Positions 19,601-28,397 are shown, numbered from the stretch's first letter. The stretch: 64,000 nucleotides of DNA from Symbiodinium microadriaticum (GCA_001939145.1 LSRX01000188.1:676661-740660); one strand, 5' to 3'. Notes: generated by a model not told the origin, from the letters alone. Numbers and translations are program-made.

Positions 19601-21692
19601 TCATCGCCTTGCTCGCGTAGTCCACGCTGGCCTTGGATGGCAAAACCAATGCAAACGGATATTGGCTTTCCTTGCAGATCGCCGTCAACACCGTTACCAA
19701 ACCAGCTTTCTTCTTCTCACTGTCCTCTTTGCTCACCTCTGTTCCTTCCTTCGTGAAGAACATGTAGTCCGAATAGATGATGTGCTCCTTCGGATCCTCT
19801 TTGACTCTGCGGTGTTGCTTGCTCTTTCCTTGCCCCATCACACAAACAGGGCACCAACTCTCAAAGTTGGCGTGGTGAAGGTTGTGCTCCTCCACCTCTG
19901 CAGCTGTTGGCTCCTTTGGCGCCTTGATAGCCTTCGCTTTCTTCTCACCACTCTCGTCGTCAATCATCAAACGCTCCTCGGCGTCTTCATCATCTTCCAC
20001 GATTCTCTCATGAGCTTCTTCTCCTCCAGCTGCTTCCTCCTCGTAAGCTTCGTCAAGGCCTTGCATCCATTCATCTTCGTGGCTTGGCTGCTCCTCTGCA
20101 GCAGCTCCTTCCTCAGCCCTCTCAGGCTTCAACCTAAACCAGGTTTCTCCTAGCCATGCATGCTTAAACTCTCTCATCGCATACCGCTTGTCTTCCCACA
20201 TGCTGCGGTCTTCTCGCCGCGAACCATCGTCCTCAAAAATCATCTTCGTGAGCCTTCCGCTCTCAATTCTCTCAAGCGGCACAGGAAGGTCTTTGACCCT
20301 CGGCGCGAAGAGTCTCTTCCGCGGATTGTTGTGCTCACGAATGAGGTACTCATCCCCATCCTTTACTTCTCTCTTCCACCTGTCAGGCTCTCGAGGTCCA
20401 AAGTCTGGCTCGTCACCGATTGGGGCTATACGCCCACGCACCGGTGTAGAGCTTTCGGTCTTGTCCATGACCTTCAGGTACCATCTTTTCCCGTGAAGCT
20501 CTAGTGGTACGGTATCACCCGCTCTCGTCTCAAGGTAACACCCTCCTGGGCTGAAAACAACCTTGTGTCCCTTAGCTACCAGGCTGTGAACCGAGACGAG
20601 GCTCTCAGCAGCATCGGTCACAGTCATTTCAACAGACCCACTTGTCTGTCCAAACATGACCTGCGGATACTGCTTGCCGTACACTTTCAAAGGAGTTCCT
20701 TGCACACTGAAAAGCGGCTTGGCTTTGGAACTATCAATTTCAGCACTGAAGTCCCCAAACTTGGCAACACTCTCACACGCTCCGGAGTCAACCAGAAGAT
20801 GCCTGCACCCTAGCTGCTCCGGCCCAACAGCCGAAACAATGCTATCACCTACAGTGAAAATCACATCCTCATCGCTCCACCTTGCAATGCGCTGCGTGCC
20901 CTCAAACACAGACCCTACTGCCGTGTTGCTGCTGCTCGTGTTGTCCTTTGTGTTTCCAGAGCCACCGGTTCCACCGGTGTCAGTCGCAGCCTCTGCGTCG
21001 ACTGCGCCCACCTTCCACCAACAGTCAGCGGCAATGTGTCCATGCCTGTGGCATATGTGGCACTGCTTCCCCGCGTGTGGGTTGTTGCCCTTTCCTTTCC
21101 CTTCGCCTTGCTTTCCTTTTCCTTTTCCTTTGTCGTTTCCTCCTTTTCCTTTTCCTTCCTTTCCCTTCTTGCCTTTTCCTTTGCTGTCCTTGTTGTCCCA
21201 GTTTCCTTTCCCGTTCCATGAGCCTTTTCCGTTCCATTTCTCCTTTTCCTTGTCCTTCCAATCGTCCTTTCCTTTTCCATCTCTAGCCCTTTCGCCTTTT
21301 CCTTTTCCTCTGTCACCCTTCAAAGCTCCTATGTCCATGGGCCTTGGTCCTCCATCATCCGTTGGGTCCTCCGCGTTCTTGTTTGCTGCTTTTGTCAACC
21401 CAAACTGAGACCCTTGTGGTCGCTTCCAAAGGTTTCTGTTGATGAGGTACTGTTCGATGTATTCTCGAATCTTGTTGTAGCTGTCAAGGGCATCGCTATG
21501 CATGAAAATGCTCTGCTGAAGCTCCTTCGGCGCAACATGAGCTAAGATCGACACCTTCTCGTCCTCAGAAAAGGCGGTCTTGTAAGTGCGCTCGAACTCA
21601 CGAAGCTCAGCTTCCCACTGGTGCAAAGCGGTGCTCCACTGGGAGATCTCACCCGGAAAAGTGGGTTTGCTAAGTGCCTTCGCCAAACCCAC
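16644..21692 (-). CDS. Copia gag C-terminus and pol polyprotein (PR-IN-RT-RH)
   Basis: 1,682 codons. The first codon is GTG just after an in-frame stop, so this frame continues from gag through a frameshift near 21,692 and is not an independent gene. Gag part: lysine/glycine-rich linker and a CCHC knuckle (C211-x2-C214-x4-H219-x4-C224). Protease: VDSGA at 301-305. Integrase: an HHCC-like zinc region (H603, H607, C614, C617) and acidic residues D642 (YSDYMFF), D714 (QFDQES) and E751 (DGEMVNG). RT: VKADLSSAFLIA near 1174 and the active site HIDDF at 1290-1294. RNase H: FCDSDWAGD at 1468, SSGEAE near 1509 and DSSAA near 1548. The protease-integrase-RT order is copia. The pol frame is open throughout and ends in a TGA that lies inside the GCGGGTGATACC motif. 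Confidence 0.95.
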   Translation of the reverse strand: MGLAKALSKPTFPGEISQWSTALHQWEAELREFERTYKTAFSEDEKVSILAHVAPKELQQSIFMHSDALDSYNKIREYIEQYLINRNLWKRPQGSQFGLTKAANKNAEDPTDDGGPRPMDIGALKGDRGKGKGERARDGKGKDDWKDKEKEKWNGKGSWNGKGNWDNKDSKGKGKKGKEGKGKGGNDKGKGKGKQGEGKGKGNNPHAGKQCHICHRHGHIAADCWWKVGAVDAEAATDTGGTGGSGNTKDNTSSSNTAVGSVFEGTQRIARWSDEDVIFTVGDSIVSAVGPEQLGCRHLLVDSGACESVAKFGDFSAEIDSSKAKPLFSVQGTPLKVYGKQYPQVMFGQTSGSVEMTVTDAAESLVSVHSLVAKGHKVVFSPGGCYLETRAGDTVPLELHGKRWYLKVMDKTESSTPVRGRIAPIGDEPDFGPREPDRWKREVKDGDEYLIREHNNPRKRLFAPRVKDLPVPLERIESGRLTKMIFEDDGSRREDRSMWEDKRYAMREFKHAWLGETWFRLKPERAEEGAAAEEQPSHEDEWMQGLDEAYEEEAAGGEEAHERIVEDDEDAEERLMIDDESGEKKAKAIKAPKEPTAAEVEEHNLHHANFESWCPVCVMGQGKSKQHRRVKEDPKEHIIYSDYMFFTKEGTEVSKEDSEKKKAGLVTVLTAICKESQYPFALVLPSKASVDYASKAMMSWIKDLKWDKVVIQFDQESALNKIYEKVKAGMGDTVTLRRSPRYSSQSLADGEMVNGLIAGKVRTWLAEVSEKYKMKIGCDSVLFPWIVRHSAWTLARFHINHSKTTAFRIVNGYDYLGEMMVFGQVAMAKYPKQMDKSAPRWIRGVYVGKNAVGDEHLLLTEAGVQTCRTVRRLPESSQYSSEVLEKARGVPWNRYLGIATSRAQQEKSENKAVAVPELEAAETYDFGSSGEKEVVFVPTPAAPALEKRGERTTASEPESKRARVEPAEAQQPAGDTAGPSGGPARFNIATPDASMGTGSQDLNDSLYSPSIPGDMAQDMVSCISNDGEWNGASTCLGKEDYEYYKKWLKQNEGLFNSNMVSNIMDYLDTMQMDERELKRARKEELRKLNEVYGAFTPRDRRQLSKDLTVFGHKWVDKVTEGVAKSRLTCQDFKKKQEANEKHSSEYPSNFCPTPHATSRKLLEVYSLATQMPRVKADLSSAFLIARDGGDARGQPVLMRPPKEWLEEYDEWFAKARPEIQEQMREVPKEEILWQVDGNLYGRQSAAAQYRDRLEEILTKELPKEKYFFKRGKLDACVFRCTCTGIVLVHHIDDFDVCGPADLLQDLLQVQLPKCGCKLKMGELEWPGEASTSTSEFLGRKKILVENAVVTLPNEKHATDILRMLGLENAKPSPVPGKKLNLSDNKPLDGKAKEIFASCVGSATYLSQDRPDIKFACKELAKRIRDPRECDMQNLKVLGRYLRGTMQVGHVTKLNEQVDPVAGIPLQGFCDSDWAGDKEDRKSTSGQVIVLGGTVVETSARTQQGTPATSSGEAEVRALTQCAQDLVFVRNLGVEDFGMSIDVPRLFCDSSAAIQVARRLGVGKMRHIDLGHLYIQELVREKRVIVQKIKGTENPSNALTKHLATGAEAEEAREMLGLVTLDKQGLDKHVSKNTMQSVGALASWKKWQPQQCTRLSTKQLVSAVAKHRPLRETPNGSYPLWSG

Positions 21693-22240
21693 GCCTTAGT
21701 CCGGTGAGCAGGCTCGCTCAAAAGAACCAGCCTTCTCCAAACCTCAAAACCATTCGCATCACGAAGCCCCTGCCCGATCACGTTCATCGTGGGCTAAGGG
21801 CAGTATTGGATGAGAAAAGTGTACATGGCCTTGGCCAATCTGCTTTCCTCAGACGTGAAAGTGGACTCATCTACTGGGTCCTTGCTCTTGCCGTGCTTTT
21901 CCAGCAACTCAGGGTACCGCTCATGCACTGTGCTAGACCAAGCTATAAACACATGCTTAAACTTCTCCCATTCATCTTTCTTACCATTGAAGGTGTGAGG
22001 TTTCGGGACATGACTTGGGTGTATCAGCTCTTTCTCTCTTCTTTCTGTGCTGCTTGTAGCTGTTGTAGCTGCTGCTGCTGCGGCTGCTTGCTGCTGTGAC
22101 TGTATTACTGCTTCCGCTGCCAACAGTCTAGCTTCGGCCTCTGCTGCCCTCTTTTGTTGCTGCTCGTAAGCAACGTTCGCTCTTTGCAGGCCTTCAGTCA
22201 GCTCCTGTACACGCGCAGCGAGACCTTCAAGGGTCGCCAT
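21693..22240 (-). pseudogene. Copia gag, N-terminal part, with in-frame TAG
   Basis: Starts at ATG 22240, the first ATG after the ATG-free leader and 8 bases past a splice-acceptor-like AG. Residues 1-60 form an alanine/glutamine-rich coiled coil (EGLQRANVAYEQQQKRAAEAEARLL). Next comes a copia gag region (KPHTFNGKKDEWEKFKHVF). An in-frame TAG lies at 21794-21796, after which the same frame continues sensibly (GLRDANGFEVWRRLVLLSEP) to about 21,700, where the frame shifts into the long pol frame. The lesions may disable gag or may be recoding sites. Copia elements normally make one gag-pol protein, so two interruptions in gag are unusual for an element with identical LTRs. Confidence 0.85.
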
Positions 22241-22248
22241 CGCGAGAG

Positions 22249-22277
22249 CTAAAAGAAGAAACCACAGAAAAAACAAC
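22249..22277 (-). promoter_or_regulatory. Splice-acceptor-like pyrimidine tract and AG before gag
   Basis: Minus strand reads GTTGTTTTTTCTGTGG then TTTCTTCTTTTAG, followed 8 bases later by the gag ATG (22240). This is what a cis intron or a spliced-leader acceptor looks like. In dinoflagellates nuclear mRNAs receive a trans-spliced leader, so a short gag 5' UTR made this way is plausible. Confidence 0.6.
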
Positions 22278-22369
22278 TTTCTACTGTACAGATCTACACC
22301 GCCGGGGCGTACACGCCGAGATGGGCAGCAACCTAAGCTACTGCAAACACTCGGCGGTGTCACCCGCAC

Positions 22370-23456
22370 TTAACGGTGCCAACCCGTTCCTCCAGGGTGG
22401 TACCAGCCTCCTCCTTGCTGCTGTTGCCACCCTCCTCCGCCTTGGACTCTGTACCACTCTGCCCAAAGTCTGTTAGCCTCTGCTCCTTGCTGCGAGGCTT
22501 GCCACCAGCTTCGCTGTTGCTGGCCTTGCTCTGTCCGGTCCTGCCACTCTCCAGGCGGCTGCTCAGGGCCCCTGCTGCTGCTGCTCGCAGCCCCTGAGAC
22601 CGCTCCTCGTTGCCCCCTCCAACCTACTGAGGAAGCTCGGCTTTCAAAGTCCACAGAGCTGGACTCTCCAGGCTCCTCCTTAGGCTTCTCCTCTTCTTCG
22701 CTGCTGGACGTGAAGACTGTCGTCGGTGCGTGTGTCGCGTTGTCACCGTCCACCGTCACAGCTGGTTCTGTCCAGCTCCACTCGGTGGGCGGTATCACCC
22801 GCGAGGTCTGCCTTGCCTCAAAGGTGTCGTCCTCACTTTCTCCAGCTTCTGCACCAGAAGAGCTTCCTGACGTAGTCCGCCTACTGGTCCTAGCCAAGCG
22901 CCCAAGCCCTGCCTGAACTCTCCTCGAAGCTACACTCCTCAAGTAGCTTTCTCTCGCTGACCTGCCTGGGTTCTCGGCTGCTATTGCCGAGAGACCTGGG
23001 TACTGTCTCCGCAGTCGGTTCCAAGTGGCGTTCTCCTCCACAGACGGTAGCTCCTCCGGGACCCACACGTCTTCTTCGAGCCACTCTCCGTAACCGAGGT
23101 GACGGCCTTCTTGCGGTCGACTTTGCAGTCGCAGAGCGTCTTCGACTGTCACGTCCTCGACCTCTGGTGCTTCTTGAGCCGCTCTGCCTGCTGCTGCCTC
23201 TTCTTCGCCTCGAGAGAGCGCCCGTTCAGCGCGTCGAGCGAAACCCCTAAGGATTCGCTTCTCGATCGCCTGTTGGCTTCTCACGCGTTTGCCCGGAGGC
23301 CCCTCTGAAGCCGGTCCTCGGCTTCTGGACGACTCTGCGCCCTTGGCCCGACCTCTCTTGGTCTTGCCCTTGCCTGTCTTGCCACCTTTTCCCGTGGCTC
23401 CTCTGTTTCGGCTGCCACACACGCAGCTCGAAGTCGGCTTGTCTTGTTTAACGAGG
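22370..23456 (-). CDS. 350-codon open frame without any ATG in the copia leader
   Basis: Open from just after a TAA near 23,457 to the TAA at 22370-22372; 350 codons if counted from the GTG at 23422. It has no methionine codon at all. The predicted product would be basic at the N terminus (GKGGKTGKGKTKRGRAKG), then Arg/Ala/Glu-rich, with an acidic serine patch (SSSEEEEKPKEE) and a Gln/Gly/Trp-rich end (GGGWQQQQGGGWYH). It is in the same frame as gag, separated by one TAA and the region before ATG 22240. It could be translated from a non-AUG codon, joined by splicing or readthrough, or be a leader that is open only because of its GC-rich composition. I do not recognise a family. Confidence 0.4.
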
Positions 23457-23596
23457 GTTTAAGGACAAGCCTCCCTCGGTCCTTTGGGCTGGCCTCCTCT
23501 GCCTAGCCCGCGGTGTCACCCGCTGCTGCTACTCACGCAGCTAGCGGTGTAAAGCCCGCTTGCACGAGCTCGGTGCCTCTCCTCTAGGCAACCAGG

Positions 23597-23609
23597 AGCT
23601 CCGCTACCA
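23597..23609 (-). other. Primer binding site, initiator-Met-like
   Basis: TGGTAGCGGAGCT directly follows the 5' LTR on the minus strand. Its complement ends GCTCCGCTACCA, close to the 3' end of eukaryotic initiator tRNA-Met (GCTACCA end identical), the usual copia primer. Confidence 0.75.
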
Positions 23610-23742
23610 TGCGAAGCGGAAACAAACCTACCTTTACCTTTTCGCTTGAGTCACAGGGCTATGGTCACGTACCTGCTATACACTATACAAGGTACACACT
23701 ACACTACAGAGAAACACAAGTAAGGCTTGAGATTTTCTCGCA
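23610..23742 (-). repeat. 5' LTR of the copia element
   Basis: Identical to 16166-16298 over all 133 bases, with TG...CA ends. Short for a copia LTR. Confidence 0.96.
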
Positions 23743-23747
23743 ATTTT
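23743..23747. repeat. Target-site duplication of the copia element (ATTTT)
   Basis: Second copy of ATTTT directly outside the 5' LTR. It pairs with 16161-16165. Confidence 0.93.
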
Positions 23748-24290
23748 CGTTGATGGCTTCCATCGCTGCTTTCAGGAATCGTCCTCGCATCCGCGCGTCT
23801 TCACTGAGGGTCTTTCGCACGCGTATTTCATTTTGTGTTTCCCTCCCGGTAGACATAGACCACCACCACAACTGTTGCTTCCTGCGAATGTAGCTTTCGA
23901 GAAACCACTGAAACACCTGATTTCTGTGCCATCCGGAAGAGAACTTCATGACGATAATGTTGCTGAGCTCCCCCCGGGTATTCATCAAGCTTATGGTCGA
24001 ATCACGATCCTTTGAATTTGCCTGTTGAAGCATCCACTCTGCAAATGCAGTCCTATCCTGTTCACTGGCATCCCTGGGGAAACCCTCGAGTGTAAGGGAC
24101 AGCGATGCGACTCTAGCATCTTCCTGTAGCTTCTTTTGTAGAAGATGTGCATTGATGCGCCCATGAGACTCGATGTCGTAGGTGTTGTCTTGAAGCTGCT
24201 GCCGTATGTCATGTATCCTCTTGTCTGTTGCATCTTGATCTTCTCTGTTCCGCTTCCTCATCCGTCTCATTTCCTTTTTGTTGGATGTTT
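23743..24290 (-). pseudogene. LINE ORF1, central part (coiled coil and RNA-binding-like domain)
   Basis: Runs up to the copia insertion. Starts with a charged coiled-coil-like stretch (KRIHDIRQQLQDNTYDIESH, LLQKKLQED) followed by a beta-alpha-like domain (ASLSLTLEGFP, AFAEWMLQQA, NIIVMKFSSGWHRNQVFQW) that resembles the layout of L1 ORF1 proteins (trimerising coil, then an RRM-like domain). It follows the N-terminal part through a frameshift near 24,270-24,290. The copia element interrupts it after the codons for INEN. Confidence 0.65.
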
Positions 24291-24838
24291 TCCACTGAGA
24301 TCTCATCCTCTACCTCCATGGGCTCCTCCTCCCTTTCCGTCTGTTCTTCTGACGAGCTGCGTGAATGTGAGCTGGTACTTCGATGCTTTTGTACTTGGGT
24401 TGGTGGCATCTTCAATGGGGTTTTGGTGCCATCGCCTCTTACAGGTGTGCTGACTGTCATTTCCTCCAACCGCTGGGTGGTGAGAGCCATCGTGGGCGTC
24501 TCAGTTTTGGTGGATGCTTGCGTGATTTTGGATTTGTCGGAAAGAACTGACTTAGGGGCTTCCGAGCTTTCTTCCTCAGATTCGCTGAATCTAGCTCGCC
24601 TCGGAGCTGCTGCTGATGTCTGTTGCGGCTCTTGTGTTGTTTCTGCTTGTTTGCTTGCGTTTGCTGTCTGCGTGAGCTCTGCCTCTCTGGAAAATTCAAG
24701 GCGTCTTCGTTCTGGATCCTGCTCCTCGCTGTCGCTCTTCTTAGCCGTTGCTTTCACCTCTTTCTGTGGCATGTCCTCTGACTTCTTTCTATCTTCTTTT
24801 GGAGTTCTGCTTTTCTCTCTTCCCTGTCCCTTCTCCAT
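24270..24838 (-). pseudogene. LINE ORF1, N-terminal low-complexity part
   Basis: ATG at 24838. About 190 codons of charged Lys/Glu/Ser-rich sequence (SDSEEQDPERRR, SSSEEQTEREEEPMEVEDE), probably disordered. The same frame remains open to 24209, but the tail overlaps the next ORF1 part in another frame. The shift lies around an A5 run (minus strand CAAAAAGG), a place where indels or programmed slippage are both possible. The LINE 5' end must be close, because TTTAGGG-rich text resumes within about 30 bases of the ATG. Confidence 0.6.
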
Positions 24839-25104
24839 GGCAACCAGGTAACTAGGTTAAGCCCTGGACCCCAATATCCCTTAACCAAACCAAAAAAAAT
24901 GAAAACACCCTCTAACCGCTAACCTAGCAAACCTTAGACCCCAGAGTAAACCCCAGCATTAGCACGAACTCATCAGGTTCCAAGCCCAGGGACCCCAACC
25001 GAAAGCCCTTAACCTTTAGGGATTTTAGGGTTCTTGGGGCTTTCAGGGCTTAGGGCTTAGGGTTTTGGGCTTTTAGGGTTTTGGGTTTTTAGGGTTACGT
25101 ATTA

Positions 25105-25192
25105 TCCCAAAGGGTCCAAGTAATGGTATGGTGTATACTCTTGGGTCCCAAGTATCTACTAAGAAGCTACTGTATATGTGCTTGGACCATTC
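25105..25192. mobile_element. Family I inverted-repeat element, copy I1
   Basis: CCCAAAGGGTCCAAGTA at the left and TGTGCTTGGACCATTCGG at the right, with ACTCTTGGGTCCCAAGTA in the middle. Related to copies at 26697, 58522 and 62010. Confidence 0.6.
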
Positions 25193-26134
25193 GGATATGA
25201 AGTCAACGATCAAGCCGCTTCTAAACCCTGGGTTTAAGGCTTAGGGATCAGAAAAACCCTGGGTTTAGGGCTTAGGGATTTGCATCGCAGCTAGGACCAT
25301 TTTAGGGTCAGGGCCTCACAGGGGCTAGGGTGAGAACCACTTGTGCACCCTCACGAGTATGCTCCACCTAGACCCTAAAAACCCGAAACCATAAACACTC
25401 AAAACCCAAAACCCTAAACCCTGAAAACCCTGAAAACCCTATACTTCGATAGGCCACAAAGCCTGAACTCGAAACCCCTTACAAACTATGGTGTCTTATT
25501 TCTACCTCTTTACCTAAACCCTATACCCTACAGGGCTGTGAGCGCTTTACGGCCGGGTCCCTCGCGGACTCAGTCGTATGGTCCCATCCGGTAGACAAAA
25601 AACGACGGGGCGGGGACGAAGACAACTGCAAGTAAGGGCCCCGACAAGAACCCGGCGCAGTGGTTCCATGTCAGTTGGCGCCTGTCGAAGCAAAGCAACG
25701 TCACACACACACAACAACGAAAAAAAGAAGAGTCCTGGCCTATCGATCCGGAGGTGCTCCGCGAAGACGTCCAATTGCCTTTCGAGTAAGCTTTAGACGA
25801 AGCGAGCTGAGTGTGCAACAACTTGCCAGAGCCGCCGGCCAAGGAGCTTGCCCATCCCACTGCACAGCGGCTCCTTCAAGGCCTGAATGAAACCGCGTGG
25901 TCCCTGAAAGGCAAACGCGACCGATGAGCCTCTTCGTATAGAACTCGTAGATGCTTTCGTCTGACAGGTGTGTGTTAACCGCGTTGCGCTAATGTAAGAT
26001 GGAGGCTTCTTCCACGTAGTTCTGGAGAATGCGCGTCTCGCGGCCGATCAACTCGGAGAAAGAAATCTGCCGCCTCTTGGTGGGGGGGTCGGTTGCCGGC
26101 GTCCGCGTAGATCGGGCCTGAAAGGAACACACAA

Positions 26135-26185
26135 AGCACACACAGACACACACACACACACAGAGACACACAGACACACGAACAC
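26135..26185. repeat. CA microsatellite
   Basis: ACACACA with ACAGACACA variants. Confidence 0.9.
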
Positions 26186-26696
26186 ACGGCATCGGGAGCG
26201 TGGCCGGGTCCGTGACCGATGCCAGCCATCACCTCCGAGGTTGTGGGCTGCAGGGGATTCGAGCTGAGTTTGGAATTAAAAGACCGAGGCCAAGACGGCA
26301 AAAGTTGGACACGGAAGTTACCGGGAGCTAGATAGTTGAGTCAAAAGGGCTCGGCAAATACACAAGGATCACACCAGAGCGGCTGCGATCCAGGATCTCG
26401 TGTCGTTGATGATGACATGTCTCACACCTCCATGAAAACGAAAACTCGACCCGTGACGGGTGTTTTGCCGTTGCACTGTGATATGCTAAAAAAATGAAAC
26501 AGCACACCCCTTGACGGGCCAATAAGGGTGCTTGGCCGGGGAGACCGCTCATGGGATCCCACATCGCCACAGCGCTGCCAAACACAATAAACAGAGTCAA
26601 CACAAACATGCTGGCAGCATCGCGCCCAAACTGCTGCAGTCAAATCACAAGGGTCCGATGCGAAAGTTATGATTGTGGTTGAGGGTTTCGAGAACT

Positions 26697-26787
26697 GTCC
26701 AAGTACTCCACCAAGTAATTACTAACCTAACAAACTACTATCCGAGACCCAAGTAATTACCGAATTATCAGGTCCTTTCTGGATACC
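26697..26787. mobile_element. Family I element, copy I2
   Basis: TGTCCAAGTA and CCAAGTAATTACTAACCTA, then ACAAACTACTATCCGAGACC and ATCAGGTCCTTT, matching copy I3 at 58522. Confidence 0.65.
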
Positions 26788-27384
26788 TGAGCGTTTTTTG
26801 TAATCATTACTGTCGTCGTTTCTTCTTCTGCTGGTTACTGGTACGTTCAGCGTTTACATAGCCGTTGTTTCTTGCACAGGGGCTAGCTTGCCCTAAACCC
26901 TACCTGTAACCGAAAAAACCTACCTTTTTAAGGAACTGAAAAAAAGAAACCATACTCAGGAACCCTAAAAAAGTAGGTCTTTCCGGGTACAGGTAAGCCC
27001 TAAACCCATTTTGCGCTTTTCTTGTGGGAGTCAAGGGGCTTTCGGATGTGACAAGATGTACCCCAAAGGGATGATCCCATAGTTTAAGGAAGAGAGGGGC
27101 CCAGAGCTGCTTTAAGGGCTACGTCAAGGGCTCCTTTAAGGGTGTATATACCACTATGGGGTTTAGGGTTTAGGGTATGAAGTATATAGAAACAGTAGAG
27201 ATACTTTGGCCCTGGATTGCCTGTGTAGGAAGCCCCGTAAGGCCAAAGAAAGGTACGATGTAGGTGAATGGACCCCAAACGGCCTGATTCTAAACTATCC
27301 AAGTGCTGCTTACGGGAACCTCAAAGGTAAATGGACCCAGTACGCTTTTTGCACTCCAGCATTGCACCTGCCTGCGGCGTGCGC

Positions 27385-27545
27385 AACCCTAAACCCTAAA
27401 CTCTACAATAAACCCAAACCCTAAACCCTAAACCCTACCCCTAAACCCTAAACCCCACAGTAAAGCCTAACCCTAACCCTAAACCCTATACCCCTTAACC
27501 CTAAACCCTACAGTAAAGCCCAACCCTAAACCCAAAACCCTGGCC
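27385..27545 (-). repeat. Interstitial CCCTAAA array
   Basis: Heptamers with inserted CAGTAAAGCC words repeated about 50-70 bases apart. Confidence 0.9.
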
Positions 27546-28397
27546 AATTAGGCCTACTGGGCTCTAAGAGGGTTATAGATTGCTTAGAAGTCCGGGGCCC
27601 AGTGTTTGGGGATTAGGGTTTAGGGTGTAGGGTTTAGGGGTTTAGGGTTTATAGGGCTTAGGGTGTAGGTTTTCAGGTTTAAGTTAGAGTAGGTTTAAGG
27701 GTACAGGGATTGTTCATGCGATGTCCATGTATACCTGAACTCTCCAATGTAACAGGGGGCTATCCAAACAAGACCCGGAAGGCGAAGAGCTTTTCAACCA
27801 ACCAGTTCAACTTCTGATATGAACAAACACCAGCCTTCCGGATCCTCTGGGTTTTGGGGTTTGCGGCTGTCCCTAAACCCTATAAGCCCTACACCCTAAA
27901 CCCTGAACCCTAAACCAAAAGCCCTAAACCCTAAGCCCTAAACCCTAGGCCCTGAACCTCAAGCCCGGAAAGGACCGTGAACCCCTATAAGCCGGAAGCC
28001 CTACTAGGGACTGATCAGGTCTGCAAGAACTGTGGCCCGTTTGCGGCGGAAGGCTCGGATAATCTCGGCCAAGTATTCTGGCTGCTTGTGCCTCGTTCAG
28101 TGTAGGGTTTAGAGCTTAGGGTTTAGGGTTTTTGGCGCCAACAGCTTCATTCGGACTTCCGGGCTATGGCGACATGAAGGAAACACTTTCGGGCATGTAG
28201 CAGTAGTCGTTGTGGTACCTGCATAAAAACCTTGATCGGACTGGCCCGTTAGATCCATTTCTCGGAACTGGTCATCTTAAGGGATCGGACCTTTGCGGAG
28301 TGGCGGGTTCAAGGTGTACCTAATGACTCCAAGGAGCCCCACAGTAGGGCTTTTTTGTCGTTCTACACCGAAGGTAGTGTTAGTGTTCTTACTATCA

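Larger units (their letters stand above)
16638..23523 (-). repeat. Recurrent 14-mer GCGGGTGAYACCGY in the copia element
   Basis: On the minus strand GCGGGTGA(C/T)ACCG(C/T) occurs at 16638-16651, 18763-18776, 20509-20522, 22354-22367, 22789-22802 and 23510-23523. A weaker copy lies at 19492-19505 and a decayed one near 23541-23556. It is read as AGDT in some frames and as RVTPP or RVIPP in others, and it also occurs outside ORFs, so conservation is at the nucleotide level. GCGG and CCGC ends make a small imperfect hairpin. Confidence 0.85.
22241..23607 (-). other. ATG-free 1.37 kb leader of the copia element
   Basis: Read line by line, the minus strand contains no ATG in any frame from 23607 to 22241. 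Roughly 15-20 would be expected. The LTR has none either. The only upstream ATG is the LTR/primer-site junction (23610-23608), which opens an 8-codon frame. This suggests selection against upstream starts, or translation by another route. Confidence 0.85.
16166..23742 (-). mobile_element. Complete copia-type LTR retrotransposon, 7,577 bp
   Basis: Minus-strand element bounded by identical 133 bp LTRs and flanked by a perfect 5-bp duplication. Order: 5' LTR, primer site, ATG-free leader with a 350-codon open frame, gag, pol (protease-integrase-RT-RNase H, the copia order), a 101-residue ORF, polypurine tract, 3' LTR. It sits inside ORF1 of the LINE. Identical LTRs imply a recent insertion, yet gag carries an in-frame TAG and a frameshift. 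It may therefore have been mobilised in trans, or these sites may be recoded. Confidence 0.96.
9640..24850 (-). mobile_element. LINE (non-LTR retrotransposon) with nested copia element
   Basis: Reading on the minus strand: short 5' leader, ORF1 (from 24838, split by the copia insertion, stop at 15744), an 18-bp-period spacer (15723-15598), ORF2 with AP endonuclease and reverse transcriptase (15382 to 11643), and a 3' region to about 9640 rich in ATGCAT. The block is almost free of TTTAGGG, while both flanks are full of it, which marks its outer limits. The 3' boundary is inferred from the recurrence of the TTCACACTGAG repeat at 9645-9674. No poly(A) tail or target duplication was identified. 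Confidence 0.75.
24851..26690. other. Non-coding interval
   Basis: Heptamer text at 25020-25100 and 25370-25450, one family I element, and unique sequence at 25540-26690 with a CA microsatellite. The overlapping ORFs at 25547-26643 show no protein family character. Confidence 0.55.

Noticed and set aside
20656..21408. 250-codon plus-strand ORF rich in Phe/Pro/Ser
   Set aside because: Antisense of the lysine/glycine-rich gag linker; no independent evidence.
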